DNA of 64,000 nt from Bacteroidota bacterium. GTDB taxonomy: Bacteria; Bacteroidota; Bacteroidia; NS11-12g; UBA955. This document shows, piece by piece, positions 26,929 through 35,739 of this stretch. The notes below the pieces were generated by a model. It was not told the DNA's origin. It saw only the letters and a list, made by a program, of their open reading frames with translations, and ran no database searches. The number at the start of each line of letters is the position of its first letter. Position 1 is the first letter of the stretch. The stretch spans positions 1 through 64,000 of the forward strand of contig JAGXTF010000088.1 in assembly GCA_018333525.1 (NCBI GenBank), read 5' to 3'. The position numbers were made by a program, and so were the translations under genes.

Positions 26929-29409
26929 TTATTTTCTTACAAGAACCTTGGAAATTTTGGATTCCTGATTATTGATAATTTTCACAAAATAAAGGCCATT
27001 TTTATATTCGTTAACAGGGATATGGATATTATTGTCCATAACTCTGGACGTATAAACCAATTTTCCCGAGGCATCAAAGATGGAAACGGACGCATGGTTA
27101 ATAGTTCCTGTAATTGAAATTTGAATCCTATCTGATGCCGGGTTCGGATATATCTTTACTTCCGGTTCTTTTGGGGTTGATTTTGTTGAAACCGAATTTG
27201 AAAGGGGTATGCACCACATTCCACGGCCATGAGTATATACAAACAGCACCCTGTCGGCACGCATTTTAATTTCATGAACTGCAACATTGGGAATTCGCAT
27301 TTCTTTAACCCAGGTTTTACCACTATCTGCGCTGTAGTAAAGTCCAAAATCTGTACCTGCGAAAATATTTTTATCTGGAAACATGGGATCCACCGCAACA
27401 AAATTTACTGGTAATCCAGTTGGCAAATTTCCTGAAATATTCAGGAATTGTGGTTTTGCACTATCCAGTCCTGAAACCCTCCAAACCCGACCCTGATTGC
27501 TGAAATTATTGAATCCGATAAAAATGGTATTCTTATCATTTGGATGTACAACAATAGAATTTATAAAATCACTGGTAATGATTGCCGGAAAGGCTGCATT
27601 ATGAGAAATTTCACTTCCGGGAGTAGCATCGATTGCATTATTAATTCTATACAATTGAGCCGCAGCGCCACCCACGTAAACCACAGGATTGGCTTGACCC
27701 GAAATGCCAATTGCTTTAACTGAAGCATGTAAATTGGTGATTTGGGTCCAGTTATCACCACCATCTCTACTGCGATAAATGTATTTATCTGTGCGGTAAT
27801 AAAGTTGCTCCTGATCAGCAGAATTAACTGCATAGGCATTGATAAAACTTACTCCATCATTTGTAAATCTTGAATCGCTAATATCGTCTGTAAAAGATGG
27901 TATTATGGTTGGATCAAAATTGCGTATTCTTCTGATTCCCGCATTTTGGGTTGAAAAATAAGCTACACTACCATCTTGTAAGCCAATATGGGCATAGGCA
28001 CCATCCGCACCGTAGAATTTTTGGCTCGTTAAAACCCCGGTGGCAACATGGGTTCCATTGTCCTGAGCCCCACTAATAGATGCATATCCATCAGGTCCAA
28101 AATTTCCGGCATAAAACTGGGTAACCTGATAGCCATTGTTCAGGGTTGCATTTAAAGCACCTGACGAATATTTGTATTTATAGATGCCACCATCAGTTCC
28201 TACCAGGAAATAAATGGTATTTGTATTAAATGATGCAAATGCATGATGGTCTGAATGCCCCACTGTTTTGGCAGTCCAGGTACTTCCTCCATTGTTCGTT
28301 TGTGCAATATTTACACCACCGGTTACTACCTGATTGGAGTCATTTGGATTTACACCTATCATTACACAATATGCCTGATATCCGGCACCAATTGCTGTTG
28401 GCGCGGTTTGCGCTTTCCATGTTCTGCCACCATTGCTGCTTTTATAAAAGGCTTTTGGTGGGTCGTTAAATCCAAAACCTTCCACCAATGCGTATACCAC
28501 ATTTGGATATTTCTGACAATTTGCGAGTTGTATTCTCCGGTAGGTTCCGCTTCCTGGCCATCCGGTTATAGCCACATTCTTAAATGTACCTTTTTTTCCC
28601 CCGCTGTCACTGTAATACATGGGATTTCCATTCATGGTGGCCATAATTCTGTTATCCGGAAGTACCAGTATGGAAGTGAGCATATTGCTTCCCCCGAATA
28701 GCACCTGTTCCCAGGTATTTCCTCCATCGGTGGTTCTAAACAAACCTTTGGAATTGGTGCCAACAAAAATGGTATTTGAATCGGTAAGGGAATGTTTGAT
28801 GTCCCAAATGGTTTCAAATCCGGCCAAACCAACTGTGGATGGAATTACGCTGAAAGTTCTTCCACCATCTGTGCTTTTATAAATTCCGTTTCCATCAACA
28901 TCCGCCGAATTCGCACGTCCTTCACCGGTTCCATAATAGACAATATCCGGGTTAAAGGGGTTTGAAACAAAACAACTGGCCATAAGGGATGTTTCCTGAT
29001 CATTTAAAGGACTCCAACTGGCACCTCCATTCTCACTGCGCCAAACACCACCTGAAATTGCTGCAGCCAGAAGAAATTGGTCATTCCTTGGATCTACCCA
29101 TATACTTCTGGTTCTACCACCGGTGGTTTTTGGGCCCAGTTCCAAAACCGTATCAATCAGGTTTTCTGAAGCCCTGCTGCGTATTTGAGATTTATCCCAG
29201 GCAGCCCATTTTGCGCGCATCCAATGCGGATAACTGCCATCGGCGGCCTTTTTCTGGTTGTACCATTCTTCGTAAAACCCCGGATTTTCACCATACTCTC
29301 CACCGGAACGGCCCGATTTTATGTTTGCAATTTGCATAGCTCCGGCTGCAAATGCCAAAACAAATGCCACAAACGCAAACTTGTTAAGCCTTTGAAAATC
29401 AAATTTCAT
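26929..29409 (-). CDS. VPS10/Asp-box beta-propeller T9SS protein, paralogue 1
   Basis: 826 residues from the ATG at 29409-29407. An N-terminal hydrophobic signal is followed by about 700 residues with many Asp-box (BNR) turns: 'RSENGGASW', 'KSTDGGRTF', 'RTTDGGNTW', 'KSSNGGRTW', 'QTNNGGSTW', 'RSRDGGDNW', 'YSADSGKTW'. This predicts one or two multi-bladed propellers of the sortilin/VPS10 type. The end, from 'EVKIYPNPASDRIQI' to 'KVLVRK', is a type A T9SS sorting domain. Surface-bound or secreted; substrate unknown. Very similar in order and motifs to the next gene, so this is a tandem duplication. Confidence 0.88.
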   Translation of the reverse strand: MKFDFQRLNKFAFVAFVLAFAAGAMQIANIKSGRSGGEYGENPGFYEEWYNQKKAADGSYPHWMRAKWAAWDKSQIRSRASENLIDTVLELGPKTTGGRTRSIWVDPRNDQFLLAAAISGGVWRSENGGASWSPLNDQETSLMASCFVSNPFNPDIVYYGTGEGRANSADVDGNGIYKSTDGGRTFSVIPSTVGLAGFETIWDIKHSLTDSNTIFVGTNSKGLFRTTDGGNTWEQVLFGGSNMLTSILVLPDNRIMATMNGNPMYYSDSGGKKGTFKNVAITGWPGSGTYRRIQLANCQKYPNVVYALVEGFGFNDPPKAFYKSSNGGRTWKAQTAPTAIGAGYQAYCVMIGVNPNDSNQVVTGGVNIAQTNNGGSTWTAKTVGHSDHHAFASFNTNTIYFLVGTDGGIYKYKYSSGALNATLNNGYQVTQFYAGNFGPDGYASISGAQDNGTHVATGVLTSQKFYGADGAYAHIGLQDGSVAYFSTQNAGIRRIRNFDPTIIPSFTDDISDSRFTNDGVSFINAYAVNSADQEQLYYRTDKYIYRSRDGGDNWTQITNLHASVKAIGISGQANPVVYVGGAAAQLYRINNAIDATPGSEISHNAAFPAIITSDFINSIVVHPNDKNTIFIGFNNFSNQGRVWRVSGLDSAKPQFLNISGNLPTGLPVNFVAVDPMFPDKNIFAGTDFGLYYSADSGKTWVKEMRIPNVAVHEIKMRADRVLFVYTHGRGMWCIPLSNSVSTKSTPKEPEVKIYPNPASDRIQISITGTINHASVSIFDASGKLVYTSRVMDNNIHIPVNEYKNGLYFVKIINNQESKISKVLVRK

Positions 29410-29417
29410 GTAAGGTG

Positions 29418-29425
29418 CAAAAATA
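29418..29425 (-). promoter_or_regulatory. TAnnTTTG -7 box before VPS10-like paralogue 1
   Basis: Minus-strand TATTTTTG, 8 bases before the ATG at 29409. Suggests this paralogue can be transcribed separately from the one upstream. Confidence 0.4.
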
Positions 29426-29487
29426 ACCAATATCCCCGCTTTTTCCTTAAATCCGCCCTTCGCGGGCATTTTCCTGACAAATTTTTG

Positions 29488-31965
29488 TCAATGAATCATA
29501 ATTTTTTCGGTTTGTTTCATTTTATCCGTAATAACCCGCACAAAATAATAGCCAGGGCTCAATGCAGATGCATCCACCGATTTAGAATGGCCCGTAAAAG
29601 TTTCGGATAATATCCTTCTCCCTCTGGTATCATATATTTCGTAATTCGCACTAACCGGAACTTCGGATAAGCGAATCTGAAATGTTCCCTGATTTGGATT
29701 CGGAAATACTTTTATTTCGGCACCTTGATGAAACAGTGGATTCGCGCCTTGCAGCTGCAATACCCACATTCCCCTTCCATGGGTATACAAAAATAAAACG
29801 CCGTCTTTTCGCATCTTAATTTCGTGCACCGCAACATTGGGAATGCGATTTTCTTTATTCCAGGTTTTTCCGCTATCGGTGGAGTAGTACAAACCAAAGT
29901 CGGTTCCTGCAAACAGGTTTTTATCCGGAAATCTTGGGTCTGTTGCCACATGGTTCACCGGAAGGCCAGGTGGAAGATCTCCACTAACATTTGTAAAAAC
30001 AGGGTTGGAGCCATCTAACCCGGTAATTCTCCAAATTCTGGGTTGAAGGCTATAATTGCTGAATGCAGCGTAAATGCAGTATTTGTTTTTTGGATGAATG
30101 GCAATTGCATTTAGAAAATCATCCGTAATAGCAGCGGGTACAAAACTGTTGTAAACCACCTCAGTTCCCTTTGCTGCAGTAAGCGCATTTTCAATTTTAT
30201 ACAATTGCGCGGCACTTCCTCCACAATACACCACCGGATTGGTTTCATCGCTTATGGCAATTGCTTTTAAGCCACTGTGCACATTGGTGAGTATATCCCA
30301 TGCATCGCCACTGTTGGAGGTTCGGTACAAATAGCGATTGGTGCGGTAATACAATTGATTTTGATCTGCCGGATTCATCCCATAGGCATTAATAAAATCT
30401 GTACCATCTGTTCTAAAACGCTGATCCAGTATTTTTTTAATATCCCCACTTTTTGGATTATTGTATGCATTGAAATTTCGTATTCTCCTGATTCCGGTAT
30501 CCTGCGAAGAAAAATATGCCACCGATCCATCTTGCAAACCGATATGTGCGTAAGCACCATCAGCGCCAAAAAACTTTTTAGTTGTTAAAACACCGGTTCC
30601 AACCTGTGTGCCATTATCCTGAGCCCCGCTAATGCTTACCGCGCCTAAAGCACCATAAGATCCGGCATAAAACTGAGTAACATTATATCCATTATTCAGA
30701 TTCTTCTTTACAGCTGTATCATTCCAGCTATAACGGTAAATTCCGCCGTCTGTGCCCGCGAAAAATTCATTACTTCCATCAAAAGCCGCAAAACCATGAT
30801 GATCAGCATGCCCTATTTTTTTGGGATTCCAGGTGAGTCCGCCATCATCGGTTTGGGAGATTTTTACTCCCGCAGCGACCACGCGCGTGCTATCCGTGGG
30901 ATGAACACCCAACATCAGGCAATATCCCTGATAGCTCGATCCCACACCCCGCGGTCTGGGCATTTTTTGCCAGTTTTTGCCCCCATCCCTGCTTTTATAA
31001 AATGCAATTGCAGAATCCCAAAAATTCACCGCTTCCACAATAACATACATTACTTCGGGATACTTCTTACAATTTGACATCTGCATTCTGCGATATTGTC
31101 CGGCATTTGGGAAAGCTGGAAATGTAACAGCTGTAAATGTACCCGGGTTGCCATTGCTGTCACTTACATACACCCTGTTGGATTGCATGGAAATAAAAAC
31201 CCTGCGGTTTGGCAACAACAAAATATTATTTACCTGACTGTTGCCACCGTTGAATACCTGCTCCCAATTGTTGCCTTTATCGGAACTGCGCCACAAACCA
31301 TTGGTTTGGGTTCCTACAAATATGGTATTGCTGTCATCCGGGGAATGTTTGATATCCCAAATGGTTTCAAAACCCTTTAATCCAATGGTTGAACTGAGTA
31401 CTTTAAAAGTTTTGCCGCCATCTGTGGATTTATAAACTCCATTTCCATCTACATCGGCGCTATTCGCTCTTCCCTCACCGGTGCCATAATAAATTTCATC
31501 GGGATTGAAAGGGTTGGAAGTAATGCAGGAAGCCATTAGAGAAGTTTCATTGTCATTCAAAGCTTTCCAGGAACTGCCCGCGTTTTCGCTGCGCCACATT
31601 CCCCCACTTATGCCGGCTGCAAGAATTATATTTTCGTTTCTGGGATCAATCCAAACCGATCTGGTACGACCTCCAATGTTATTGGGCCCAATTTCATAAA
31701 CTGCTTCAATTGGGTTTTCTGTAGATCGGTTTCGAATTCTCTTATCCCATGCTGCCCATTTCGCGCGCATCCAATGTGGGAAAACGCCGTTAGCCGGCAT
31801 TTTTTCGCGCAACCACTGGTCATAATATCCGGGATTTTCTCCTTCTCCTTCTCCTTCGGTACGTAATTGCAATTCTCTCAACCCAAATCCGGCATAAATG
31901 AATGCAATAAAAATACTGCAGGCAATAAGGAAATAAAATCCGGAAAATTTATTTTTTAATACCAT
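29488..31965 (-). CDS. VPS10/Asp-box beta-propeller T9SS protein, paralogue 2
   Basis: 825 residues. It has the same plan as paralogue 1: signal anchor, 'GENPGYYDQWLREKMPANGVFPHWMRAKWAAWDK' region (shared in both, split here by differences), repeated Asp-boxes, 'GTGEGRANSADVDGNG', 'ISGAQDNGTQVGTGVLT', and a C-terminal 'IKVFPNPNQGTFQI' type A T9SS domain. Paralogue 1 lacks the local 'EGEGEGE' stretch after the signal. It starts 5 bases after the end of the persulfide dioxygenase-like gene, so it may be transcribed with it; this link to sulfur metabolism is positional only. Confidence 0.88.
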   Translation of the reverse strand: MVLKNKFSGFYFLIACSIFIAFIYAGFGLRELQLRTEGEGEGENPGYYDQWLREKMPANGVFPHWMRAKWAAWDKRIRNRSTENPIEAVYEIGPNNIGGRTRSVWIDPRNENIILAAGISGGMWRSENAGSSWKALNDNETSLMASCITSNPFNPDEIYYGTGEGRANSADVDGNGVYKSTDGGKTFKVLSSTIGLKGFETIWDIKHSPDDSNTIFVGTQTNGLWRSSDKGNNWEQVFNGGNSQVNNILLLPNRRVFISMQSNRVYVSDSNGNPGTFTAVTFPAFPNAGQYRRMQMSNCKKYPEVMYVIVEAVNFWDSAIAFYKSRDGGKNWQKMPRPRGVGSSYQGYCLMLGVHPTDSTRVVAAGVKISQTDDGGLTWNPKKIGHADHHGFAAFDGSNEFFAGTDGGIYRYSWNDTAVKKNLNNGYNVTQFYAGSYGALGAVSISGAQDNGTQVGTGVLTTKKFFGADGAYAHIGLQDGSVAYFSSQDTGIRRIRNFNAYNNPKSGDIKKILDQRFRTDGTDFINAYGMNPADQNQLYYRTNRYLYRTSNSGDAWDILTNVHSGLKAIAISDETNPVVYCGGSAAQLYKIENALTAAKGTEVVYNSFVPAAITDDFLNAIAIHPKNKYCIYAAFSNYSLQPRIWRITGLDGSNPVFTNVSGDLPPGLPVNHVATDPRFPDKNLFAGTDFGLYYSTDSGKTWNKENRIPNVAVHEIKMRKDGVLFLYTHGRGMWVLQLQGANPLFHQGAEIKVFPNPNQGTFQIRLSEVPVSANYEIYDTRGRRILSETFTGHSKSVDASALSPGYYFVRVITDKMKQTEKIMIH

Positions 31966-31970
31966 CGGAA

Positions 31971-33365
31971 TCAGGCGTTTGCCGCTTCAGGTATTACAAT
32001 AGAAATATCAGTAGTTTTTATTTGGTTATAACCACCGTATACATTTTTAATTCTGTTAAAACCATGTGCTTTTAAAATAGAACAGGCAATCATACTTCGG
32101 TATCCTCCTGCACAATGAATTTCGTATTCCGCTTCGGGATCCAACGTATCTAACTTATCCTGCAGGTCTTCCAGATTTAACAAATGCGCATTTTCAACAA
32201 TGCCCTGGGCCCACTCTGAAGGTTTTCTTACATCCAGAATATTCACTTCCGAATATTTTTTATCTAACGCGAATTCTTCCGGAGTAATACTGATGACCAT
32301 ATCCAATGGTTTGTGGTTCTCCTGCCAAACATCCATTCCACCGCTCAGGTATCCTTTGATATTCGAAAATCCAACACGGGTAAGTCTTACAATGCTCTCT
32401 CTTTCCTTACCCGCTTCGGCAACTATCACTATTTTTCTATCCAAATCAAAAAGTGTGGCAGCCCAAATGGCATATTGGCCATTCAAGCCAATATTGATTG
32501 CTCCCGGAATAAAGCCAATCTCGTACAAGTCGGGAATTCTGGAATCCAATACCAATGCACCGGCTTTTATTTCATTATCAAATGCAGCCAAATCCAAACC
32601 TTTGGCTTCTTTTAAGATGTCATCTATCAGGCTGTAACCGTTTTTGTTTAACGAGGCATCTTCAAAAAAGTAGGAAGGGGGTGCTGCAATTCCATCGGTT
32701 ACAACTTCAATGAATTTATTTTTGTCCATTGCCTGAAGGGCATAATTGCTCTGTTTTTCCTTTCCGATAGTGCTGGCTTTTTCAGGGCCCAAACTCTTGC
32801 CACAAGCACTTCCGGGGCCATGTCCTGGATATACCAGAATATGGTCATCCAGTTTCAGGATTTTATTATGCAAAGACTCATATAGCATTCCGGCCATGTC
32901 TTGCATAGACATATGAAGTCCCGCCTGACAAAGGTCTGGTCGGCCAACATCTCCAACGAACAGCGTATCACCGGTGAAAACTGCTCTCGCATCTCCGTTC
33001 TCATCCTTTAACAGATAACAGCTGCTTTCCGGAGTATGGCCCGGTGTGTGTAAAACCTGCAACTGGGTATTCCCTAAATTAAAAATGTCATTGTCATGCG
33101 CAACAATACATTCAAAACCACATTCTGCATTGGGGCCAAAAACAATGGTAGCGCCGGTTGCTTTTGCCATGTCCAGATGCCCGCTCACAAAGTCAGCATG
33201 AAAATGGGTTTCAAAAATATACTTGATTTTCGCGCCCCGTTCACTAGCCATCTTCACATATATCTCGTAATCGCGGATGGGATCAATTACCGCAGCTTCG
33301 CCTTCACTTTCCACATAGTACGATGCCTGTGCCAGGCAATTGGTGTATATCTGTTCAATATGCAT
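31971..33365 (-). CDS. Persulfide dioxygenase-rhodanese fusion (CstB-like)
   Basis: 464 residues. Residues 1-240 form a metallo-beta-lactamase domain with 'ETHFHADFVSGH' (His54, His56, Asp58), 'HTPGHTPESSCYLL' and 'VFTGDTLFVGDVGRPDL'. A first rhodanese-like domain (about 265-360) lacks the catalytic cysteine in its loop ('VAEAGKERESIVR'); the second (about 370-460) has it in 'HCAGGYRS' (Cys418). This MBL / pseudo-rhodanese / rhodanese order is that of CstB, which oxidises persulfides and makes thiosulfate. Divergent from a TauE-like exporter, fitting sulfur detoxification. Confidence 0.87.
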   Translation of the reverse strand: MHIEQIYTNCLAQASYYVESEGEAAVIDPIRDYEIYVKMASERGAKIKYIFETHFHADFVSGHLDMAKATGATIVFGPNAECGFECIVAHDNDIFNLGNTQLQVLHTPGHTPESSCYLLKDENGDARAVFTGDTLFVGDVGRPDLCQAGLHMSMQDMAGMLYESLHNKILKLDDHILVYPGHGPGSACGKSLGPEKASTIGKEKQSNYALQAMDKNKFIEVVTDGIAAPPSYFFEDASLNKNGYSLIDDILKEAKGLDLAAFDNEIKAGALVLDSRIPDLYEIGFIPGAINIGLNGQYAIWAATLFDLDRKIVIVAEAGKERESIVRLTRVGFSNIKGYLSGGMDVWQENHKPLDMVISITPEEFALDKKYSEVNILDVRKPSEWAQGIVENAHLLNLEDLQDKLDTLDPEAEYEIHCAGGYRSMIACSILKAHGFNRIKNVYGGYNQIKTTDISIVIPEAANA

Positions 33366-33372
33366 GAATTTA

Positions 33373-33380
33373 CAAAATTA
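33373..33380 (-). promoter_or_regulatory. TAnnTTTG -7 box before the CstB-like gene
   Basis: Minus-strand TAATTTTG, 7 bases before the start codon. The nearest TTG upstream is 26 bases away, longer than usual. Confidence 0.38.
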
Positions 33381-33486
33381 CGCAGCAGATTTCACTTTTT
33401 AAAAGACAATTATCTCGCTTTGGCCGTAGGCAGGTAATTTTAAGACTACTGCTTACCACAGACTCAGATTTCCTTTCTTTGCATTT

Positions 33487-34227
33487 TTGAAAGACGCGAG
33501 TATTATTTTATTCCTTTTGGCTGCATTATTCTCAGAAATTCTGGGAACAGTAGGAGGCTTTGGCTCTTCTGTTTTTTTTATTCCAATTGCTAACTTTTTT
33601 CTGGATTTTCAGAGTGTTTTGGGCATTACGGCTCTATTTCATGTGGTAAGTAATATTTCTAAAATTTATCTTTTTCGCAATCAGTTTGATTGGAAAATTA
33701 TCTTGTGGATAGGGTTGCCTTCTGTAATCCTTGTTATTCTGGGAGCCTTGTTGAGCGCGGCATGGGGAAGCCATTTACTGCAATTGATTTTAGGTATATT
33801 TTTATGCATATTTTCAATATTTTTTTTAATAAAACCAAATCTTACACTAAAACCAAAGCGGTTGAATATGGTTGGCTACGGGGGACTCGCCGGATTTTTA
33901 GCCGGGTTAATTGGTACGGGTGGCGCTATTCGCGGTTTGATGCTGAGTTCTTTAGGCATTTCCAAAGAATTATTTGTGGGCACTTCAGCAGTTATTGATT
34001 TTGGCGTGGATCTTTCCAGAACCGTGGTTTATGGATTGGAAGGGTTTATACATTTACATGATATGGTTTACATTGCCGGACTATTTGTAGTGGCATTTTT
34101 GGGGAGTTATATTGGGAAATTAATCATCGATAGAATGAAGCGGGAATGGTTCCACCGCGTAGTATTGATTTTCGTTTTTTTCAGCGGATTGGCTATGATG
34201 GTGAAATACTTTAATCCAACACTATGA
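33487..34227 (+). CDS. TauE/SafE (TSUP) family exporter
   Basis: 246 residues, about eight transmembrane segments, with a TTG start; no in-frame ATG allows a complete first helix. 'LGTVGGFGSSVFFIPIANFF' in the first repeat and 'GYGGLAGFLAGLIGTGGAIRG' in the second are the paired TSUP motifs. Members export sulfite, sulfoacetate or related anions. The divergent CstB-like gene 121 bases away suggests sulfite or thiosulfate as substrate. Overlaps the next gene by ATGA. Confidence 0.85.
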   Translation: MKDASIILFLLAALFSEILGTVGGFGSSVFFIPIANFFLDFQSVLGITALFHVVSNISKIYLFRNQFDWKIILWIGLPSVILVILGALLSAAWGSHLLQLILGIFLCIFSIFFLIKPNLTLKPKRLNMVGYGGLAGFLAGLIGTGGAIRGLMLSSLGISKELFVGTSAVIDFGVDLSRTVVYGLEGFIHLHDMVYIAGLFVVAFLGSYIGKLIIDRMKREWFHRVVLIFVFFSGLAMMVKYFNPTL

Positions 34228-35129
34228 ATATAGTTGAAACTGCAATAGAAAAGGATCCCGGGTGTTTCCAAATTGCGGAAATAAGGGTAAATAATTCCAG
34301 TTGGATGTATTTATACAGCAACCAACATATCAATACATTTTTAAATGCAAAAGTACTATTATTCGGTATGCCGGTATTTCCGGAATTACATACTGAATTG
34401 GGGTGGATGGAATGCATTACCGACTTTGCAACAGCAAATGGATTTCAAAAAATTATCGGCCCTCTGGAAGGAAATACCTGGAATGATTACAGATTCGGTT
34501 ACACATCAGACAAGGCACTGTTCCTCACAGATGTGAGCAATCACCATTCGTTTGTAGAGGGTTTATTGAATTCCGGGTTTCTACCGAAATTCCATTATTT
34601 TTCATCCAAACTTACATCCAAAGAAATAAAATCTCCGTTTATAACAGGTCGTAGTTTTTTTGAAAATGAATTACAAGTAGAGGAATTGGATAAGGAAGAT
34701 ATTTTAAAATTGCTGCCGGATTTGTATTCGCCTGTATGCAACATCTTTTCTGATAATTTATTTTACAGTCCGTTAAGTAAGGATAATTTTTATTCAAAAT
34801 ATCAGAAACTGGTAGAAATATTGTTGCCAGGAGATTTGTTTTTGGTACGGGATAAGCAGGATATAGTTGGGTTTTGCCTGAGTTTGCGAGATTTACTGAA
34901 CCCCCATCAAAATGGAATGATAGTGAAAACCATAGGAAGAATATCAGATAAAAAATATGCTGGATTGGGAGCATGGATTTCTGAAATTATTTACAAAAAA
35001 TTTGTAAGTAGCAATTATGAATATATGATACACGCCTTTATGCATGAAGATAATAATTCTCTGAGAATTTCGAAATTCTATCAGGGTGAAATTATAAAGA
35101 AATACGCCATTTATGAAAAAGACATTTAA
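34224..35129 (+). CDS. Putative GNAT-like acyltransferase
   Basis: 301 residues, soluble. The C-terminal 140 residues carry a possible GNAT fold, 'DLFLVRDKQDIVGFCLSLRDL' and 'TIGRISDKKYAGLGAWISEIIYKKF', with 'YAGLGAW' in the place of the acetyl-CoA pyrophosphate loop. The N-terminal half includes 'FQKIIGPLEGNTWNDYRFG', known in similar Bacteroidota proteins with N-acetyltransferase annotation. Substrate unknown. Coupled to genes on both sides (ATGA overlap before, 17-base overlap after). Confidence 0.55.
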   Translation: MNIVETAIEKDPGCFQIAEIRVNNSSWMYLYSNQHINTFLNAKVLLFGMPVFPELHTELGWMECITDFATANGFQKIIGPLEGNTWNDYRFGYTSDKALFLTDVSNHHSFVEGLLNSGFLPKFHYFSSKLTSKEIKSPFITGRSFFENELQVEELDKEDILKLLPDLYSPVCNIFSDNLFYSPLSKDNFYSKYQKLVEILLPGDLFLVRDKQDIVGFCLSLRDLLNPHQNGMIVKTIGRISDKKYAGLGAWISEIIYKKFVSSNYEYMIHAFMHEDNNSLRISKFYQGEIIKKYAIYEKDI

Positions 35130-35706
35130 AATAGCCTTGCTTATTCTGGTTGCAGGATTGCTGGCCGCATACTTTCTTGCTCCTTTCGGCAAAAGTGGTA
35201 TTGACGATAAGAAATCCGTAGAATATTCCATGCAAATAAATGTATCCAGAGATTCCGCCTGGAAATATTTAAGTAACAGCAATTCTGCAAGGGAATGGAG
35301 TGTGTTTGTACATCATATTTCTACACTAAATGCAACTGAAGTACCAGATGGAAAACCAGGAAGCAAAAGGCGATGCTTTTGTCGCGAAGATGAAACCGGA
35401 CGTAGGTGGGATGAACAGATTCTGTCTGTTCAGCAAGATAGTTTTCGAACCATCAGTATAGAAAATATGGTAAAATTTCCGATGACTGCAAATCATTTGG
35501 AAACACAACAGATTTATAAATCCATTTCTGAAAATAAATGTGAAATAACCCTTCGATTATATTACATCGGTAATAATTTCTCTTTTTGGGATGGATTAAA
35601 AACAAGAGCTGCAGCTTATACCATACAATCTATTTTCAGAAGAAATCTGGAAAATATGAAAGAGATTTTGGAGGGGAGGAAACGCAAATACGAATGGAAA
35701 GAATAG
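35113..35706 (+). CDS. SRPBCC-family (START/Bet v1-like) membrane-anchored protein
   Basis: 197 residues. The N-terminal helix 'IALLILVAGLLAAYFLAPF' is a membrane anchor. The rest is a helix-grip domain: 'YSMQINVSRDSAWKYLSNSN', 'GSKRRCFCREDETGRRWDEQIL' in pieces, and a long C-terminal helix. Members bind hydrophobic ligands in a cavity. Overlaps the GNAT-like gene; ends in a terminator shared with the convergent Fic gene. Confidence 0.72.
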   Translation: MKKTFKIALLILVAGLLAAYFLAPFGKSGIDDKKSVEYSMQINVSRDSAWKYLSNSNSAREWSVFVHHISTLNATEVPDGKPGSKRRCFCREDETGRRWDEQILSVQQDSFRTISIENMVKFPMTANHLETQQIYKSISENKCEITLRLYYIGNNFSFWDGLKTRAAAYTIQSIFRRNLENMKEILEGRKRKYEWKE

Positions 35707-35708
35707 CC

Positions 35709-35739
35709 AAGGCCCCTTTGGCGGAGCCATTGGGGCCTT
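35709..35739. terminator. Convergent hairpin terminator
   Basis: AAGGCCCC and GGGGCCTT arms around a 15-base loop, between the SRPBCC and fic stops; it overlaps the fic stop codon. There is no long T run, so the strength is uncertain. Confidence 0.55.
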
